15,192 nt of DNA from positions 1-15,192 of the forward strand of contig URQJ01000028.1 of NCBI GenBank assembly GCA_900549945.1, in the 5' to 3' direction. The stretch comes from an uncultured Oscillospiraceae bacterium (GTDB taxonomy: Bacteria; Bacillota; Clostridia; Oscillospirales; Acutalibacteraceae). The notes under the pieces are model-generated. The model worked only from the letters and a program-made list of their open reading frames with translations. It ran no database searches and had not been told where the DNA came from. This document shows, in pieces, positions 1 through 5,961 of this stretch (position 1 is the stretch's first letter; each line of letters opens with the position of its first letter). A program made the position numbers and the translations under genes.

Positions 1-104
1 ACCGCGCCCGGCACCGCGCGAAGCAGGCCGGCGCGCACCGCCTCGCCCGCCTCGAGCGATGACAGGCTGCCCTTGAACGAATCCACTGCGATTAAAACCC
101 TCAT
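1..104 (-). CDS. Glycerate kinase, N-terminal fragment (runs off left edge)
   Basis: Only the first 34 codons are present. The peptide begins MRVLIAVDSFKGSLSS and continues with an acidic/Ala helix (LEAGEAVRAGLLRAVPGA). This matches the start of the glycerate kinase family (GarK/GlxK type), whose N-terminus carries the DSFKGSLS nucleotide-binding segment. The family phosphorylates D-glycerate with ATP to a phosphoglycerate in the cytoplasm, feeding lower glycolysis. The ATG is preceded by an AGGGGGAGAA ribosome binding site, and a good promoter lies about 110 bp upstream. The rest of the gene is outside the window, so whether it is intact and whether it makes 2- or 3-phosphoglycerate cannot be judged. 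The assignment rests on a short but distinctive motif. Confidence 0.85.
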   Translation of the reverse strand, partial: MRVLIAVDSFKGSLSSLEAGEAVRAGLLRAVPGA

Positions 105-213
105 TATGCTTTCTCCCCCTTACGGCCTGCGGCCATGCGATGCCGCGCCTTCTCGCTTCACACTTGCGCCGCTTCTGCCGATTACTTCGCCGCAGCCTGC
201 GGCTGTTACTGAA

Positions 214-242
214 ATTGTAACACACAGCCGGGCGCCGTGCAA
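214..242 (-). promoter_or_regulatory. Promoter of the glycerate kinase gene
   Basis: On the minus strand there is a TTGCAC -35 box (237-242), a 17-bp spacer and a TACAAT -10 box (214-219). It lies directly after the terminator of the upstream surface-protein gene, so the kinase is its own transcription unit. The predicted transcript start near 207 gives a leader of about 100 nt. Two short GC hairpins lie in that leader, at 189-203 and 124-134. Confidence 0.7.
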
Positions 243-256
243 TCGAACATGCAGAG

Positions 257-296
257 AAAAAGGCGCCGCCCGAACGATTATCGCCGGGCAGCGCCT
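257..296 (-). terminator. Intrinsic terminator of the surface-protein gene
   Basis: In minus-strand sense the hairpin arms are AGGCGC-T-GCCCG and CGGGC-G-GCGCCT (261-296), 11 paired bases with one internal mismatch. TTTTTCTC follows. It starts 13 bp after the stop codon of the preceding minus-strand gene. Confidence 0.9.
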
Positions 297-308
297 CTGT
301 TTATTCTA

Positions 309-2108
309 CTAACGCTTTTTTCTCCTGCGCGGGCGCAGAACCACAAGACCTGCCGCTGAAGCGGAGGCAGCCGTATACAGCGCCGTGATCGGCGTGCCGT
401 CACCGGTCGGCGGAACCTTCAGATCCGGATTCGGAGACGGCGAGGGGGCCGCCGTCGGCGCAGGCGTTGCGTCTGCTGTTACCGCCGGAGCGGGCGTCGC
501 GGTCGGCTCCGTTTTCGGGGCCGCGGTCGGCGCGGGCGTCGGCGTCGCAGGCGGCGGATCCTTCCACACGATCGCAAACGGCGAAAAGCCGCTCACCGTG
601 AGCAAAAGCAGATCCTCACCCTTTGAGAGCTTTTCGCCCTCAAAGACCTCGATGTCGCCGGCCCTGTGGCCGAGCATATCCTCCGCATACATGTGGTAAA
701 TGACAAAATCATCCGATTTGTCGGCACCCTCGGGATACGGCAGGCCGATGAACTTGCCGCCGTCCGCGTAAACATCCGCGCCGGCCGCCGTCCAAGTCAC
801 CTTTCCGTCCGTGCTGACCTGCAGCTTGACGTCCAGATACTGCACGCCGTTGATTTTCTGATCCGCCCACTGCTTTTCAAAGGCGGCCTTCACCTTTTCT
901 TCACTGTCCAGACCGGCCTTCTTCATGGCGTCCGTGATCGTCAGTCCATCCCGGTCGATGCGCAGGGTGTAGGCAGGGTCCGTCTTTACAGGCGTGGCTG
1001 TCGGCGTGGCCGTTGGTGTTGCCGTTGGCGTGGCCGTCGGTGTTGCCGTTGGCGTGGCCGTCGGTGTTGCCGTTGGCGTGGCTGTCGGTGTTGCCGTTGG
1101 CGTGGCCGTCGGTGTTGCCGTTGGCGTAGCCGTTGGCGTGGCCGTCGGTGTTGCCGTTGGCGTAGCCGTCGGTGTTGCCGTTGGCGTGGCTGTCGGTGTT
1201 GCCGCTTGTACCGACAGGAACACAGAAACTGTTTTTCCGCCAACCTCCGCCGTGATCTCCGCTCCACCGCCGTCGACCGCCGTCACCGTGCCGTTTTCGT
1301 CGACCAGTGCGACACCCTCATTCGACGATTTCCATACGACCGGCGATACCAGTGTGCAGGGCGTCTCGACCTTGCCGAAAACAACGGCGGCCGAGATCGA
1401 AAGCGCGCGTGTTTCTCCCTTTTCGAGCGCCGCGCCGTCGGATTCCCCCGGCGCAATCGAAAGACGCAGGCTTTCAGCCGACACCTCTACGGTGGCCGCC
1501 GTTTCCTTGCTCTCCGCGGCTGCATCGGTTTTTAGGCCCTCCTTTGCGGAGAACTCCGCCGCAGTTACCGCGCCGGTCTGCCCGTCCTTCTGAAACGCAG
1601 CAAGGCCGATAAACCGGTACGCCGGATCGACCAACGCAGCGTAACGAACCGCATCCTTACTCTCCGAGTCTTGCGTATAAGCGTCCTTTTCCGCATACCA
1701 CTGTTCGACGGCCGCCAGCATCGCGCTCTGCTTTTGTTCCGCATTCTCTGTGGTCTGCGCGAGGTTTTCCATACTGCTGCTCACGCCGCCTTGAACCACC
1801 GTTGACCATGCTTTTCCATTCGGGCGCACGTCACCAAACGACACCGAGGCCTCCGCCGCGCGGAGGCGCGCGATTTGCTCGAGGTCGCCGGACCACTCCA
1901 GCGGCACGTAGCTTTCGCCCTGCTCTTCCTCGCGGATGGCATTGATTCGCTCCAGAACCGCGTCGGCCTCACCCGGTGCATACGTACCCTGCACGGATAC
2001 CTGCACCGTCTGCATCTCCTCTGCCGCTGCGGCAAACGGTACGCCGCCGAACAGCAGGACCGCCAGAACAACCGAAAACAGCCTTTTAAGCCTGCCTGTC
2101 TTTTTCAT
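309..2108 (-). CDS. Secreted CAP-like / BIG2 surface protein with ATPT repeat and sortase-like C-terminus
   Basis: The product is 599 aa and modular. Residues 1-29 form a signal peptide (MKKTGRLKRL, a hydrophobic stretch, then AAAAE). Residues about 45-190 resemble a CAP/SCP domain: an INAIREEEQ helix, a region corresponding to HTRPDG, ENLA at 114-117, and W-Y-E around 137-140. The usual CAP histidine is missing (GDVRPNG). Residues about 205-300 form a BIG2 immunoglobulin-like fold (WKSSNEGVALVDENGTVTA). Residues about 303-374 are some 18 tandem ATPT units. Residues about 375-515 resemble a domain of clostridial surface proteins (LPYPEG, FVIYHMYAED, FTVSGFSPFA-like end). A second Pro/Thr/Ala linker precedes VPPTGD (565-570), a hydrophobic segment and RRRKKR. 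That tail looks like a sortase substrate with a variant of LPxTG. It is probably exported and wall-anchored, with an unknown ligand. The ATG has an AGGGGG ribosome binding site; the stop is TAG. Confidence 0.85.
   Translation of the reverse strand: MKKTGRLKRLFSVVLAVLLFGGVPFAAAAEEMQTVQVSVQGTYAPGEADAVLERINAIREEEQGESYVPLEWSGDLEQIARLRAAEASVSFGDVRPNGKAWSTVVQGGVSSSMENLAQTTENAEQKQSAMLAAVEQWYAEKDAYTQDSESKDAVRYAALVDPAYRFIGLAAFQKDGQTGAVTAAEFSAKEGLKTDAAAESKETAATVEVSAESLRLSIAPGESDGAALEKGETRALSISAAVVFGKVETPCTLVSPVVWKSSNEGVALVDENGTVTAVDGGGAEITAEVGGKTVSVFLSVQAATPTATPTATPTATPTATPTATPTATPTATPTATPTATPTATPTATPTATPTATPTATPTATPTATPTATPVKTDPAYTLRIDRDGLTITDAMKKAGLDSEEKVKAAFEKQWADQKINGVQYLDVKLQVSTDGKVTWTAAGADVYADGGKFIGLPYPEGADKSDDFVIYHMYAEDMLGHRAGDIEVFEGEKLSKGEDLLLLTVSGFSPFAIVWKDPPPATPTPAPTAAPKTEPTATPAPAVTADATPAPTAAPSPSPNPDLKVPPTGDGTPITALYTAASASAAGLVVLRPRRRKKR
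991..1204 (-). repeat. Tandem repeat encoding (Ala-Thr-Pro-Thr)n
   Basis: About nine copies of a 24-bp unit occupy this tract. Each unit is two 12-bp halves that both encode ATPT but differ at wobble positions; on the plus strand the halves read ggcgtggccgtc and ggtgttgccgtt. Single-base variants (ggcgta, gctgtc) break perfect identity. The period is a multiple of three, so gain or loss of units keeps the reading frame. The encoded stretch is a flexible, probably extended linker between the BIG2 domain and the C-terminal surface domain. Confidence 0.95.
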
Positions 2109-2155
2109 CGTGAATCCCCCTTGTCACGGATTTGAGGGTATGTTCTCCTAAGCAT

Positions 2156-2185
2156 ACTATACCGCAGGGCGGAGCGTTATGTCAA
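2156..2185 (-). promoter_or_regulatory. Promoter of the CAP/BIG2 surface-protein gene
   Basis: The -35 box is a perfect TTGACA (2180-2185). An 18-bp spacer separates it from TATAGT (2156-2161). The predicted start lies about 40 nt before the ATG. The -35 box sits in an 11-mer, CTTGACATAAC, that is repeated exactly at the -35 box of the SGNH-protein gene at 5879-5889. Just upstream (2191-2218) is an imperfect inverted repeat with CTTAC and GTAAG arms that could be an operator. Confidence 0.75.
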
Positions 2186-2225
2186 GTAATCTTACAAAGC
2201 TGAAATGATTTCGTAAGGAATTTTA

Positions 2226-2259
2226 TGAAAAAGCACGGAACCTGTCGGCTCCGCGCTTT
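2226..2259 (-). terminator. Intrinsic terminator of the HAD-antiporter operon
   Basis: In minus-strand sense AAAGCGCGGA pairs with TCCGTGCTTT (2230-2259, one G-U pair), and the downstream arm runs into a T-tract. It begins about 10 bp after the antiporter stop codon. Confidence 0.85.
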
Positions 2260-2269
2260 GTCTTTTAAA

Positions 2270-3562
2270 TCAGCTGTGCAGTGTGAAATGCGACTGCGGC
2301 TTATTTTCCGTTCTGGCGCTCACCCTGCCCTCGGGCTTGATCTCACCGGCCTTCAGCAGCGAATGCTTCGTGAGCGTCGGGCCGACAAGCTCGTAAACCA
2401 GCACGGAAAAAAGCACCACGTTGCGCACGATGGCGCCGTCGGCGAGCGAGGTTGCGGTCAGCGCCATGCCGAGCGCAACGCCGGCCTGCGGCAGCAGCGT
2501 GATGCCCAGATGCTTTTTTATCCGCTCGCTGCAATGCGTCAGCGCACAGCTCCAATACGAGCCGCTGATCTTGCCGAGGGAGCGGAACACGATGTAGATC
2601 ACGCCGATCAAAAGCACCAGCGGGTCGCTCAGGATATTCAGATCCAGCTCCGCGCCGGAAATTACGAAAAACAAAATGCCGATCGGACCGGTCCACCGGT
2701 CGAGCCGCTCCATCAGCTCCTCGGAAGCCGTGCAGACATTGCAGAAAACCGTGCCGGTCATCATGCAGACGAGCAGCAGAGAGAAGCCGACGTAGACGCC
2801 GCCGACCTCAAAGTGCACCTGCGAAAGGCCGACCATCAGGAGCACGAACGCCACCGAAAGCGAAAGCCGCTTACTGCGCGAATGGAAATACGTCTCGAGC
2901 CAGTTCAAAAGCACGCCCGCGACGGCGCCGAGCACCAGCGAGAGGACGATCTCGATGACCGGCTCAAGCACGACGCTGACCACGCTGACGCTGCCGTGCT
3001 CGAGCGCCATCGCAACGCCGAACGACGCGGAAAACAGCACGAGGCCAACCGCATCGTCGATCGCGACGACCATCAAAAGCAGCTTTGTCATCGGGCCGTT
3101 CGCCTTATACTGGCGGACGACCATCAGCGTGGCCGCCGGCGCAGTCGCCGCGGCAATCGCGCCGAGCGTGATCGCCGCGGGCAGCGAGATCAGCGCGGGA
3201 TTGATCAGGTGCACCGCAATGAGCACGACATCGACGAGCGCCGTCGTGATGACGGCCTGCAGGATGCCGACCGTGATCGCCTGCCGCCCCATCGTTTTGA
3301 GCTGGCTGATGCGGAATTCGTTGCCGATTGCAAACGCAATAAAGCCGAGCGCCGTCTGCGTGACGATGCTCAGGCCCTCTACCTGCTCGAGGGAGTTGAA
3401 GCCGACGCCCTTGATTTGCAGCGCGCCGATGCAGAACGGCCCGAGCAAAAGCCCGCCGATCAGATACGCCGTGACCGCAGGCAGCCGCAGCAGCTTTGCC
3501 AGACGGGACATGAGCAGGCCGGCGATCAGCGCCACCGCCAGACTGATTAACATTTCCTGCAT
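2270..3562 (-). CDS. CPA2-family cation/proton antiporter
   Basis: The product is 430 aa and almost entirely hydrophobic, with about 12-13 predicted membrane segments, consistent with the Na+/H+ exchanger fold (PF00999). Early family features are RLPAVTAYLIGGLLLGP (residues about 26-42), followed by LGFIAFAIGNEF. Residues 140-145 (TAPAAT) correspond to the broken TM4 helix. The AIDDA segment has the paired aspartates 169-170 that carry ions in electrogenic NhaA/NapA-type antiporters. No TrkA-N/RCK domain follows, so a KefB/C K+ efflux role is unlikely; Na+ (or K+)/H+ exchange is inferred. I chose the ATG at 3562 because GAGAGGTG precedes it; an upstream in-frame ATG at 3610 lacks such a site and would overlap the preceding gene. 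The gene starts 13 bp after the HAD gene stop and shares its promoter and terminator. Confidence 0.88.
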   Translation of the reverse strand: MQEMLISLAVALIAGLLMSRLAKLLRLPAVTAYLIGGLLLGPFCIGALQIKGVGFNSLEQVEGLSIVTQTALGFIAFAIGNEFRISQLKTMGRQAITVGILQAVITTALVDVVLIAVHLINPALISLPAAITLGAIAAATAPAATLMVVRQYKANGPMTKLLLMVVAIDDAVGLVLFSASFGVAMALEHGSVSVVSVVLEPVIEIVLSLVLGAVAGVLLNWLETYFHSRSKRLSLSVAFVLLMVGLSQVHFEVGGVYVGFSLLLVCMMTGTVFCNVCTASEELMERLDRWTGPIGILFFVISGAELDLNILSDPLVLLIGVIYIVFRSLGKISGSYWSCALTHCSERIKKHLGITLLPQAGVALGMALTATSLADGAIVRNVVLFSVLVYELVGPTLTKHSLLKAGEIKPEGRVSARTENKPQSHFTLHS

Positions 3563-3575
3563 TTCAGCACCTCTC

Positions 3576-4385
3576 TCATTCTGCACGGCGCGCCGCCAAA
3601 CCGCCGGCAAGTCGCCCTGCTTTTACCCTAACGCAGTTTTTTTCCAGCCACCGCGCCACACCGTCCGCATCGCCTTCTGCACAAACGGTATTGGCGGCTT
3701 CCTTTACCTGCGGCGGCGCGTTTACAACCGCAACGCCGCAGCCGCAGCCGCGCAGCATCTCCACATCGTTTAAATCGTCTCCGAATGCGACGATTTCTTC
3801 CATGGCGATTCCATGGCGCGCCGCCAAGCACCGTATACCGTTCAGCTTTGTAGCCGCCCGGTTCATCACCATGCCGACCGCATTTTCCGAAAGCTGGATG
3901 TACAGGTTCTCCGGAAGATACGCGCGAAACGATTCCAGCTCCGCCGCAGAGCCGGCCCGCACCAAAATCTTATCCGCCGTTTTGCCCGAGAGCTCTGAAA
4001 AATCCCGCGTATACGTATACGAAAGACCGGGCCAAATACTGCCCGCATCAAAATTCTCGTACAGTACATCTTCCGCCTCGATGCCTATACCGCAGTCCGG
4101 CCTGTCCCGCAGGATACGCAGCGCAATCTCGCGCGGGTTTTCTATCCCCGCTTTGCCGACGCACGCCGCACCGTCATAAACCACGGCGCCGTTGTGGAAA
4201 ATTCCGGCGTCAAACCGCAGCGCGGAAATACTCTTTACCGTGCGTATCGGGCGCGCTGTGGCAACCACAAACAGAATGCCGTACGCCCGAACACGCTCTA
4301 TCATCCGCAGCGTGTAGGTGGATAGGGATTTATCGCCCCGCAGCAGCGTGCCGTCCAAATCCGTCACAGCCATCCGAATATCCAT
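3576..4385 (-). CDS. Cof-type HAD-IIB phosphatase
   Basis: The product is 269 aa, the usual length for the Cof/YbiV-like HAD family. These are cytoplasmic Mg2+-dependent phosphatases acting on sugar phosphates, nucleotides or flavin cofactors. All four motifs are visible: motif I DLDGTLL (nucleophile D9, acid/base D11), motif II VATAR (T43), motif III lysine K180 in AATKLNGI, and motif IV GDDLNDVEML (202-211). A C2B cap lies between motifs II and III. The start is the ATG at 4385, placed after GAGAGGGTG. The gene is first in a two-gene operon with the antiporter. The substrate cannot be read from the sequence, and the pairing with an ion antiporter gives no clear clue. Confidence 0.92.
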   Translation of the reverse strand: MDIRMAVTDLDGTLLRGDKSLSTYTLRMIERVRAYGILFVVATARPIRTVKSISALRFDAGIFHNGAVVYDGAACVGKAGIENPREIALRILRDRPDCGIGIEAEDVLYENFDAGSIWPGLSYTYTRDFSELSGKTADKILVRAGSAAELESFRAYLPENLYIQLSENAVGMVMNRAATKLNGIRCLAARHGIAMEEIVAFGDDLNDVEMLRGCGCGVAVVNAPPQVKEAANTVCAEGDADGVARWLEKNCVRVKAGRLAGGLAARRAE

Positions 4386-4417
4386 GTGCGCACACCCTCT
4401 CGGAAATAATTGCTCCG

Positions 4418-4446
4418 ATTATAGCATGGAAACCAATAAATAACAA
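4418..4446 (-). promoter_or_regulatory. Promoter of the HAD-antiporter operon
   Basis: A TTGTTA -35 box (4441-4446), an exact 17-bp spacer and a perfect TATAAT -10 box (4418-4423) lie on the minus strand. The predicted start is about 25 nt before the HAD ATG. It sits directly downstream of the 5S terminator, so the operon is independent of the rRNA unit. Confidence 0.85.
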
Positions 4447-4457
4447 GGTTTTGCGAA

Positions 4458-4490
4458 AAATAAAAAAGAACCGCAAATGCGGTTCTTTTT
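4458..4490 (-). terminator. Terminator of the 5S rRNA gene
   Basis: The hairpin arms are AAAGAACCGC and GCGGTTCTTT, around an ATTT loop in the transcript, followed by TTTTTTATTTTT. The sequence is nearly symmetrical and has A and T tracts on both sides, so it could also stop plus-strand transcription. It begins within a few bases of the 5S 3' end. Confidence 0.92.
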
Positions 4491-4491
4491 G

Positions 4492-4609
<118 letters not shown>

Positions 4610-4640
4610 ATTTGTTGCCGCCTCATCTGACGGCTTAGTT

Positions 4641-4710
4641 ATGATACCACACTGCTCCGAAAATTGCAAGCCTTTTTTTCAATTTTTTTGAAATATTTTT
4701 GTTTTTGGAA
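4641..4710 (-). promoter_or_regulatory. rRNA-type promoter with A/T-rich UP element for 5S
   Basis: On the minus strand TTGCAA (4664-4669), a 17-bp spacer and TATCAT (4641-4646) form a sigma-70-type promoter. Immediately upstream (4671-4710) is a nearly pure A/T block with phased A-tracts, typical of UP elements at rRNA promoters. The predicted transcript begins about 30 nt before the mature 5S end, leaving a short leader for processing. Confidence 0.75.
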
Positions 4711-4752
4711 TATATTGTGTCTTTTGCTTTTAAAAACACAATTTACGGTATA

Positions 4753-5826
4753 TCAATCCACCGCATCCGCACGGCCTGCGCCGCCTGTCTCCGTGCCGGC
4801 CGGGCTGTCGCCCGCACCATCTGCCGGCATCGGCGTAGCTGTCGCCTCTGCCGCTGCCACGCTGTCCGCGCTCGTGTCCCCGCCGTCCGCAGCATCCGGA
4901 GACGGCTCCGGGGAAGGCGTCGGCTCGGGCTCAATCTCTCCCAGCAGGTAAGAGGTCCAAAGCGCGCAGCCTGCGTCGTTCAGGTGGATGCAGAGCTGGC
5001 CCGGGTCGGCACAGTATTCCTCGGGCAAATAGCCGTCCGTGAAAAACGCCGCCACGTCTGCAAAGCCGAAGCCGTTCGACGCGCAGTACGCCTTCATCTC
5101 CGCATTGTATTCCGCAATCGTACTGCTGCTCAGGCCCTCATAATCGATCCACTCCAGCATCGGCGTGACCGACTGCACCGTGATCTCCAGAGACGGGAAT
5201 GCGCTTTTCAGCGCGGAAAGCACGGTTTTGGCGCGATCCATCACGGTCGAAACATCGTTATAGATGAGATCCTCCTTGCCAAGCTGAATATACAGCTTGC
5301 GCGCGCCGGTCTGCTGGACAGCCTCGCTGAGCGTCACGGCGGAAGTGCCCTCCTCCGCGCTGAGATAGAGCGAGCCCTCGCCGCCGTCCAGCTCGTCCAC
5401 AACGTCGCCCCACGCGTAATCGTCCGACGTCAGGAAAACCGCGTCGTGCAGGATCGTCGAGCTGCCCGCCCCCTCCTGCACGTAGTCCGCAAGCTGCGCC
5501 GTCAGGCTGTCGCCCACGAACAGGGCGCCGTCAAATTCGGAGGCCGGCGCGGCGCTCGCCGCCGCATCATCCCCCGTATCCGATGTACCGGACGCTTCGC
5601 CGCCGTCCGGCCGGATCGTGGAGAAAAACTCGGGCTGCCCGTCCGCGACGCCGAAAAACGCGTTGTCCTTCGATTTGGAAGCGTTCGCCGCGTAAACGAC
5701 GATGACTGCGGCGGCCGCCGCCAGCACGATCCCAGCCGTGATCACCGCAATCCGAAACCGGTTCGGCCTTTTTTTCTTTTTCGGCGCGCGTGACGCACCT
5801 GCCGTGCGCCGGCTTCGGTTTGCCAA
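4753..5826 (-). CDS. Membrane-anchored SGNH/GDSL-hydrolase-like protein
   Basis: The product is 357 aa. Residues 1-24 are very basic (APKKKKRPNRFR), followed by one membrane helix (about 25-47), so the rest should face outside. Residues about 100-296 match an SGNH hydrolase. Block I is FVGDSLT with Ser107. A block III-like segment reads QLGKEDLIYND (181-191), where most relatives have GxND. Block V is represented by CADPGQLCIHLND, with D274 and H281 as likely catalytic partners. The family includes esterases and O-acyl-modifying enzymes of cell-surface glycans; the substrate here is unknown. The last 60 or so residues are low-complexity Pro/Glu/Ala/Ser/Thr. The start is TTG, chosen because AAAGGAAG lies 8 nt upstream and no ATG is in frame nearby. 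It has its own promoter and lies upstream of the 5S gene. Confidence 0.85.
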   Translation of the reverse strand: MANRSRRTAGASRAPKKKKRPNRFRIAVITAGIVLAAAAAVIVVYAANASKSKDNAFFGVADGQPEFFSTIRPDGGEASGTSDTGDDAAASAAPASEFDGALFVGDSLTAQLADYVQEGAGSSTILHDAVFLTSDDYAWGDVVDELDGGEGSLYLSAEEGTSAVTLSEAVQQTGARKLYIQLGKEDLIYNDVSTVMDRAKTVLSALKSAFPSLEITVQSVTPMLEWIDYEGLSSSTIAEYNAEMKAYCASNGFGFADVAAFFTDGYLPEEYCADPGQLCIHLNDAGCALWTSYLLGEIEPEPTPSPEPSPDAADGGDTSADSVAAAEATATPMPADGAGDSPAGTETGGAGRADAVD

Positions 5827-5859
5827 TGCAATCGCTTCCTTTCACTCTGTACTGCGTAC

Positions 5860-5888
5860 ATTGTACGACTTATGTCGAGTTATGTCAA
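5860..5888 (-). promoter_or_regulatory. Promoter of the SGNH-protein gene with 10-bp tandem repeat
   Basis: A perfect TTGACA (5883-5888), 17-bp spacer and TACAAT (5860-5865) lie on the minus strand. The -35 box and spacer contain two head-to-tail 10-mers, CTTGACATAA and CTCGACATAA (5870-5889), spaced one helical turn apart. The first, extended to CTTGACATAAC, also occurs exactly at the promoter of the other surface-protein gene (2176-2186). Confidence 0.8.
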
Positions 5889-5920
5889 GCAAGCGTCTCT
5901 CATCCGTTTTTCCGCGCTGT

Positions 5921-5957
5921 AAAAGCCCGCGCCGCAATGGGCGGAAAATTCGGCGCG
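5921..5957 (-). terminator. Possible terminator of the GH3 gene
   Basis: In minus-strand sense CGCGCCG pairs with CGGCGCG (5951-5957 and 5928-5934) across a 16-nt loop, followed by GGCTTTTAC. The stem is GC-rich but short, the loop is large and the T-run has only four bases, so it is a weak candidate. It starts 5 bp after the GH3 stop. Confidence 0.45.
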
Positions 5958-5961
5958 CAGT

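Noticed and set aside
991..1204. CRISPR array
   Set aside because: The repeat is contiguous, has no unique spacers and encodes an in-frame ATPT linker.
666..1535. A 289-codon Arg/Cys-rich frame on the plus strand
   Set aside because: It is another antisense frame of the surface-protein gene, produced by the repeat and by GC bias.
994..1593. A plus-strand frame encoding a (VAVG)n repeat
   Set aside because: It is the antisense of the ATPT repeat in the real surface-protein gene and has no ribosome binding site.
2225..3550. A 441-codon open frame on the plus strand, opposite the antiporter
   Set aside because: The peptide is a run of Arg, His, Asp and Gln with no domain character, mirroring hydrophobic codons of the antiporter on the other strand. 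It also starts inside the antiporter's terminator.
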